Shown piece after piece: positions 61,201 to 64,000 of a stretch of DNA of 64,000 nucleotides; position 1 is the first letter of the stretch; every line of letters starts with the position of its first letter. The DNA is from Eubacterium sp. (GTDB taxonomy: Bacteria; Bacillota; Clostridia; Lachnospirales; Lachnospiraceae). Location: contig JAETSX010000017.1 in the NCBI GenBank assembly GCA_021769425.1, positions 1 to 64,000 of the forward strand, read 5' to 3'. The position numbers were made by a program, and so were the translations under genes. The notes under the pieces were generated by a model. That model did no database searches. It was given only the letters and a program-made list of their open reading frames with translations, and had not been told where the DNA came from.

Positions 61201-64000
61201 CCATGCAGAGACAGCGGTGGAGGCCCTCAACCTTTCCATATGTGAGTACAACGGCGTCAATCTTCCGTATATGCTGCAGATTTATGAGCCGGACATCAGC
61301 GGATATGCAGAAAAACTCAGGGAAAGGCAGAAAGATATGCAGGAAGAAATTCTCCTTTCTGTGGCTGACGGAGGAGAATTAAAGAGAGAAAAACTGATTG
61401 AGGAGCTGAAAGGCGTTATCTTCCTGAATCCGCAGAAATACCTTACGCATGATAAAAACCAGGGATGGGAGACAGCGGATGAGTACCTGTCCGGCAATGT
61501 CCGGGACAAGCTGCGTGTGGCAAAAGCAGCAGCGGGCGAACACCCGGAACTGTTCGGGGATAACGTGGCAGCGTTAGAACAGGTGCAGCCGCGGGATTTG
61601 GATGCCGGGGAGATAGATGTGAGGATTGGCACGACATGGATTGAGCCGGAGGACTATGAGAAATTCCTTTATGAAACGCTGCACACGCCAAAACGGGCGC
61701 AGGCGAGGAGACATGACTATGGTTCTTCCGGGATACAGGTGCAGCTGAATAAGTTCCGGATGGAATGGTTTGTTGAGAATAAACCTTTAGACAATACTTC
61801 AGTGGCGGCAACCAAAACCTACGGTACGTCAAGGATGGACGCTTATACTATTTTTGAAAGCACGCTGAACCTGCGCACCGTGACGGTTCGGGATCGGATT
61901 GAAGATGGTGGGGGAAAGCACCATTATGAAACGAACCAGAAGGAGACCATGCTGGCAAGGGAAAAACAGAACCAGTTAAAAGAGGCGTTCCGGGACTGGA
62001 TATTTGCAGAGCCAAAGCGGAGGAATAAATATGTCGGTTATTATAATGAGACCTTTAACAATGTAAGGCTGCGGGAGTATGACGGCAGCCATTTACAGTT
62101 TCCCGGCATGAACCCGGATATCCGGCTAAAGCCGCACCAGAGGAATGCCATTGCAAGGATTCTGATGGGAGGGAACACCCTGCTTGCCCACTGCGTGGGT
62201 GCAGGCAAGAGTTTTGAGATGATGGCGGCGTGTATGGAACAGAAACGTCTGGGGCTTTCTAACAAAACGGTCATGGTAGTGCCAAAGCCGCTGATCGGGC
62301 AGACTGCCAGTGAGTTCCTGCGCCTTTATCCCTCTGCAAACATTCTGGTGGCTGCCGAGAGGGATTTTGAGAAACACAGGAGAAAGCAGTTTATCTCCCG
62401 CATTGCCACTGGGGACTATGACTGCATCATCATGTCGCACTCGCAGTTTGAGAAAATCCCGGTATCAAAGGAAAGGAGGGAAATGCTGTTAAACCGCCAG
62501 ATTGACGACATCAGCTTTGCCATTGCGGAAATGAAGGAGCGCAACCGGGAGCGGTGGACCGTCAAGCAGATGGAGGCACAGAGAACGCGGATGGAGGAGC
62601 AGCTGCGGGAAATGGCGGATGAGGAGCGGAAGGATGACCTCATTACCTTTGAGGAACTCGGCATTGACTCCATCATGGTGGACGAGGCACACGCGTTTAA
62701 GAATCTCGCCGTATTTTCAAAAATGAACGTGTCGGGGATAACCGGCAGCGGCAGCCAGAGGGCAATGGACATGTACCTCAAATGCCAGTATGTCAATGAG
62801 ATAAACAATGGGAGGGGGATTGTCTTTGCCACGGGGACGCCGGTCAGCAATACAATGTGTGAGATGTACGTCATGCAGCAGTTTCTGCAGAAAGACACAT
62901 TAGAGCAGCTTGGGATTTACCATTTTGACAGCTGGGCGGCTAATTTCGGGGAGCAGACAACGGCTCTGGAACTTACTGTTGAGGGCAGCGGGTTCCGGTT
63001 CAAGACAAGGTTTAATAAATTTACCAACCTGCCGGAGCTGATGAACATTTTCCGGGAGGCAGCGGACATCCAGACAAGGGACATGCTGGACCTTGACGCC
63101 CCGGAACTGCGGGGCGGGAAATATATCATCGTGGAGAGCGAGCCGGACTGGTATGTGAGGCAGGTCATGGAAACTTTTGTCCGGCGGGCGGAGGCAATCC
63201 GTGACGGCGGTGTCGATCCGAAAGTAGACAATTTCCTTAAAATCACCCATGAGGCAAGGCTGTTAGGCACAGATGCAAGGCTTTTAACCCCGGACGCACC
63301 GGGGAGCGTGGATGGCAAGTTAAATAAAGTGGTGGAAAATGTGCTGTATGAATACCGTAAGGCAGAAAGTGAGGGGAAAGTAGGCACACAGCTTATCTTT
63401 TCGGATATTGGCACGCCGAAACGTTCATGGAGCCGGGATATGTTAAACACACCGTGGCATGAAATAGGAAGTTTTGATGTTTATAATTATATCAAGACGG
63501 AACTGGTAAAGCAGGGCATTCCGGCGGAGGAAATCGCATTCATACACGATTCCAAAACAGACGCACAGAGGGACGTCCTGTTCCGTGAAATGCGTTCCGG
63601 CATAAAAAAGGTGCTGATTGGCTCTACGGACAAATGCGGCACCGGCGTCAACGTGCAGACGCACCTTGTGGCAATGCACCACTGCGACTGCCCGTGGAAA
63701 CCCTCAAGCATAGAACAGCGTGAGGGCAGGGGACTCAGACAGGGCAATGAGAATGATGAGGTTGCCGTGTACCGCTATGTGACAAAAGGGACCTTTGACG
63801 CATACAGTTGGGCGCTGGTCGAAAACAAGCAGCGCTTTATCTCACAGGTAATGACAGGGAAATCCATATCAAGGACCTGTGAGGATATTGACGAGGCAGT
63901 CCTCTCCTATGCGGAGATAAAGGCTGTGGCTACTGGGAATCCGATGATAAAAGAAAAAATGCAGACAGACAATGACGTGCAGCGTCTGAAAATGCTGAAA
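58205..64000 (+). CDS. giant ArdC-like/N6-DNA-methylase/SNF2-helicase protein (3' end beyond window)
   Basis: The frame is open for 1,932 codons to the window edge. It has an ArdC-N-like ssDNA-binding region (about 1-130, [20 protein letters not shown]) and a low-complexity Gly/Arg/Asp/Pro linker (about 265-390). An N6-adenine methylase fold follows ([13 protein letters not shown] near 612; GNVPFGDF near 678 as NPPF variant). A SNF2-type helicase is last, with [13 protein letters not shown] (near 1328), DEAH in [10 protein letters not shown] (near 1492), [10 protein letters not shown] and [14 protein letters not shown]. Such proteins accompany Tn1549-like elements and probably protect or unwind element DNA. 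The linker DNA also encodes a TnpV-like frame. Confidence 0.88.
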   Translation, partial: MGVEYMARQIYQDVVSRVTQTEADWKAVCRLAGRIYRYEFDNVLMVYAQRPSATLVADYDTWKKVRRHVKRDSKGIAIFPSRILKPGMRYVFDIGDTGGKNVKLAWDLEGENLPDLLSALRKRGEIAEVLGTDRKSWLKQLKAFTKQEVCGILKEDFGKQLAEAAMLAGREITGGENETPELTAQKLIFNSIFYAVGTRCGFDLSSEEQDLGAIVNVKDEGSISVLGTLVSDVSCTVLRNIGREIMGIEQGRKRAAYLQQNLSGKGGRNGTSNQLPRGDRRDAVPGHQSSGTDGNRDVREVRNHGDGIFGGKLPAEIPEPDTVRQPLPKTERSGGGGRPDVGKSHGEVSGKPQAGESGIHNGDVTHPETGDDGGRGDYPSRPDKPISLETQEELDREQDDLNSFGTEREAVFRQASLFDYKETGIDSYAIPDEADQMGVPDAVRFEQRQKINNYHVAYEDSEGKEKKEPVSESADTREKEQVPAAETENIMLPQPHNYVIDIHKQETGGEKARYKWNVDAIKTLKQIETENGHATPEEQEILARYAGWGGTSQAFDEKSESWRKEYAELKELLTPEEYREARATVTTAFYTPPAVAAAVGEALVQFGFAGGNVLEPSVGTGHFFGTMPEQLWGSRLFGVEKDSISGRIAKLLYPGADIQIKGFEETDFPDNFFDVVVGNVPFGDFKVYDRKYNAENFKIHDYFVAKSIDKVRPGGIVAVITTKGTMDKKNSSVRKYLAQRAELAGAVRLPNSAFKAEAGTEVTSDILFFQKRERKISAEPGWVHLGMTENGVPVNSYFVEHPEMMLGRMEYDTGRYGSDAGYTVCVNDREDFDLYGALQQAVSRLLVQMPDYEILQEGEPEESIPADPDVKNYTYTFVDGALYYRKDSRMHRQEVGNTVFGRIRGMDKLRKCTRHLIDIQLNGCSEKELNAAQGELNSIYDSFTKKYGYITSQGNSRAFRDDEDYPLLCSLEMVDAENGAVTKADMFTKQTIRARREMDHAETAVEALNLSICEYNGVNLPYMLQIYEPDISGYAEKLRERQKDMQEEILLSVADGGELKREKLIEELKGVIFLNPQKYLTHDKNQGWETADEYLSGNVRDKLRVAKAAAGEHPELFGDNVAALEQVQPRDLDAGEIDVRIGTTWIEPEDYEKFLYETLHTPKRAQARRHDYGSSGIQVQLNKFRMEWFVENKPLDNTSVAATKTYGTSRMDAYTIFESTLNLRTVTVRDRIEDGGGKHHYETNQKETMLAREKQNQLKEAFRDWIFAEPKRRNKYVGYYNETFNNVRLREYDGSHLQFPGMNPDIRLKPHQRNAIARILMGGNTLLAHCVGAGKSFEMMAACMEQKRLGLSNKTVMVVPKPLIGQTASEFLRLYPSANILVAAERDFEKHRRKQFISRIATGDYDCIIMSHSQFEKIPVSKERREMLLNRQIDDISFAIAEMKERNRERWTVKQMEAQRTRMEEQLREMADEERKDDLITFEELGIDSIMVDEAHAFKNLAVFSKMNVSGITGSGSQRAMDMYLKCQYVNEINNGRGIVFATGTPVSNTMCEMYVMQQFLQKDTLEQLGIYHFDSWAANFGEQTTALELTVEGSGFRFKTRFNKFTNLPELMNIFREAADIQTRDMLDLDAPELRGGKYIIVESEPDWYVRQVMETFVRRAEAIRDGGVDPKVDNFLKITHEARLLGTDARLLTPDAPGSVDGKLNKVVENVLYEYRKAESEGKVGTQLIFSDIGTPKRSWSRDMLNTPWHEIGSFDVYNYIKTELVKQGIPAEEIAFIHDSKTDAQRDVLFREMRSGIKKVLIGSTDKCGTGVNVQTHLVAMHHCDCPWKPSSIEQREGRGLRQGNENDEVAVYRYVTKGTFDAYSWALVENKQRFISQVMTGKSISRTCEDIDEAVLSYAEIKAVATGNPMIKEKMQTDNDVQRLKMLK
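59010..59369 (+). CDS. TnpV-like protein nested in the helicase gene (alternate frame)
   Basis: ATG 59010 follows a near-ideal site AAAAGGAGG (58996-59004) at 5-bp spacing and opens a 119-residue frame: [40 protein letters not shown], ending [14 protein letters not shown]. The layout (short beta start, GKYGRMR-like block, charged helices, final EEII) matches the transposon-encoded TnpV family as I know it. It lies in the +1 frame wholly inside the low-complexity linker of the giant helicase, and both frames are free of stops. Probably a real overlapping gene. TnpV function itself is unclear. Confidence 0.65.
   Translation: MALAISYHEGTDGMLYPDIKAAEQTETGTLGKFGIMAMEYLEENYPQRYRSLIRFGNLYPKLKEVEEEAGRMLESLMEKYLESHRPENPESTMEMLRIRKQGMMEAEEIIRHDLINQFH

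Larger units (their letters stand above)
29865..64000 (+). mobile_element. integrative conjugative element inserted at the 3' end of rlmD (right end outside window)
   Basis: From the end of rlmD onward, gene content switches to partition (ParB, ParM, ParR-like), Cna_B adhesin, MobC/relaxase, VirD4, VirB6, PrgI, VirB4, NlpC/P60 and SNF2/methylase genes, nearly all on the plus strand and tightly packed. This is the usual content of Lachnospiraceae elements related to the Tn1549/CTn2 group. The 3' end of rumA/rlmD is a known ICE insertion site in Firmicutes. No integrase or recombinase and no right end lie in the window, so the exact att core is not determined. Confidence 0.88.

Noticed and set aside
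61023-61382. Nested 119-codon frame inside the helicase gene
   Set aside because: Arg/Trp-rich shifted-frame composition, no ribosome site and no recognisable motif. It overlaps conserved helicase sequence.
1-64000. tRNA or rRNA genes
   Set aside because: No tRNA cloverleaf or rRNA sequence could be recognised on either strand by eye. A covariance-model search would be needed to exclude divergent ones.

Overview
The window reads as chromosomal DNA of a Gram-positive, low-to-mid GC anaerobe of the class Clostridia, most likely a gut Lachnospiraceae. The grounds are the style of the ribosomal proteins and rpoA, strong AGGAGG-type ribosome sites, BspA-like, PPC and G5 surface proteins, a long L17, and a conjugative element of the type common in Lachnospiraceae. 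Genus and species cannot be fixed from the sequence alone.

Layout. (1) 1-10510: a run of secreted or envelope genes on the plus strand: a repeat protein with a transglutaminase-like domain, an MBOAT O-acyltransferase with its DHHW/AlgJ-like partner, a G5/DUF348 lipoprotein, a PPC-repeat protein and a BspA-like leucine-rich-repeat protein. (2) 10612-14517: the alpha-operon block rpmJ-rpsM-rpsK-rpsD-rpoA-rplQ, with its own promoter and terminator but without infA, map or secY upstream. (3) 14725-20704: a coiled-coil protein of unknown function, then an IclR-regulated sugar locus (PfkB kinase, ABC permease, BadF-type sugar kinase, class II aldolase). This locus is visibly decaying: a poly-C frameshift in an acetaldehyde dehydrogenase remnant, a deletion junction into the ABC operon, and a frameshifted aldolase. 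(4) 20831-25148, minus strand: mutS2, response regulator and histidine kinase. mutS2 carries two internal deletions. (5) 25551-29897: an HtrA-like protein that has lost its catalytic triad, a YhaM-type exoribonuclease and the 23S rRNA methyltransferase RlmD.

(6) From about 29865 to beyond the right edge: an integrative conjugative element (ICE) lying against the 3' end of rlmD. It carries parB and a parM/parR-like pair, a 1,587-residue Cna_B adhesin with an LPQTG anchor, RadC-like and toprim proteins, a striking phased array of GRTGTAG repeats followed by a cluster of palindromes (candidate centromere or oriT), MobC and a relaxase, PcfB, a VirD4-type coupling protein, a small cargo block (fluoride exporter CrcB/FluC and a frameshifted flavin reductase), then the type IV secretion core (VirB2-like pilin, VirB6-like, PrgI, VirB4, NlpC/P60 hydrolase). 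A cytosine DNA methyltransferase sits inside this core. The window closes inside a giant ArdC-like/N6-methylase/SNF2-helicase gene.

Most interesting signals: two genes of the ICE (the cytosine methyltransferase and the giant helicase) each contain a second, well-started, recognisable ORF in another frame. One encodes a TnpV-like protein and the other a methyltransferase-tail-like protein, so two separate proteins may be overprinted. The 12-heptamer array at 40282-40469 has 11-bp and about 32-bp phasing. In the chromosomal part, short tandem duplications repeatedly lie at or across gene ends, and several genes carry deletions or frameshifts.
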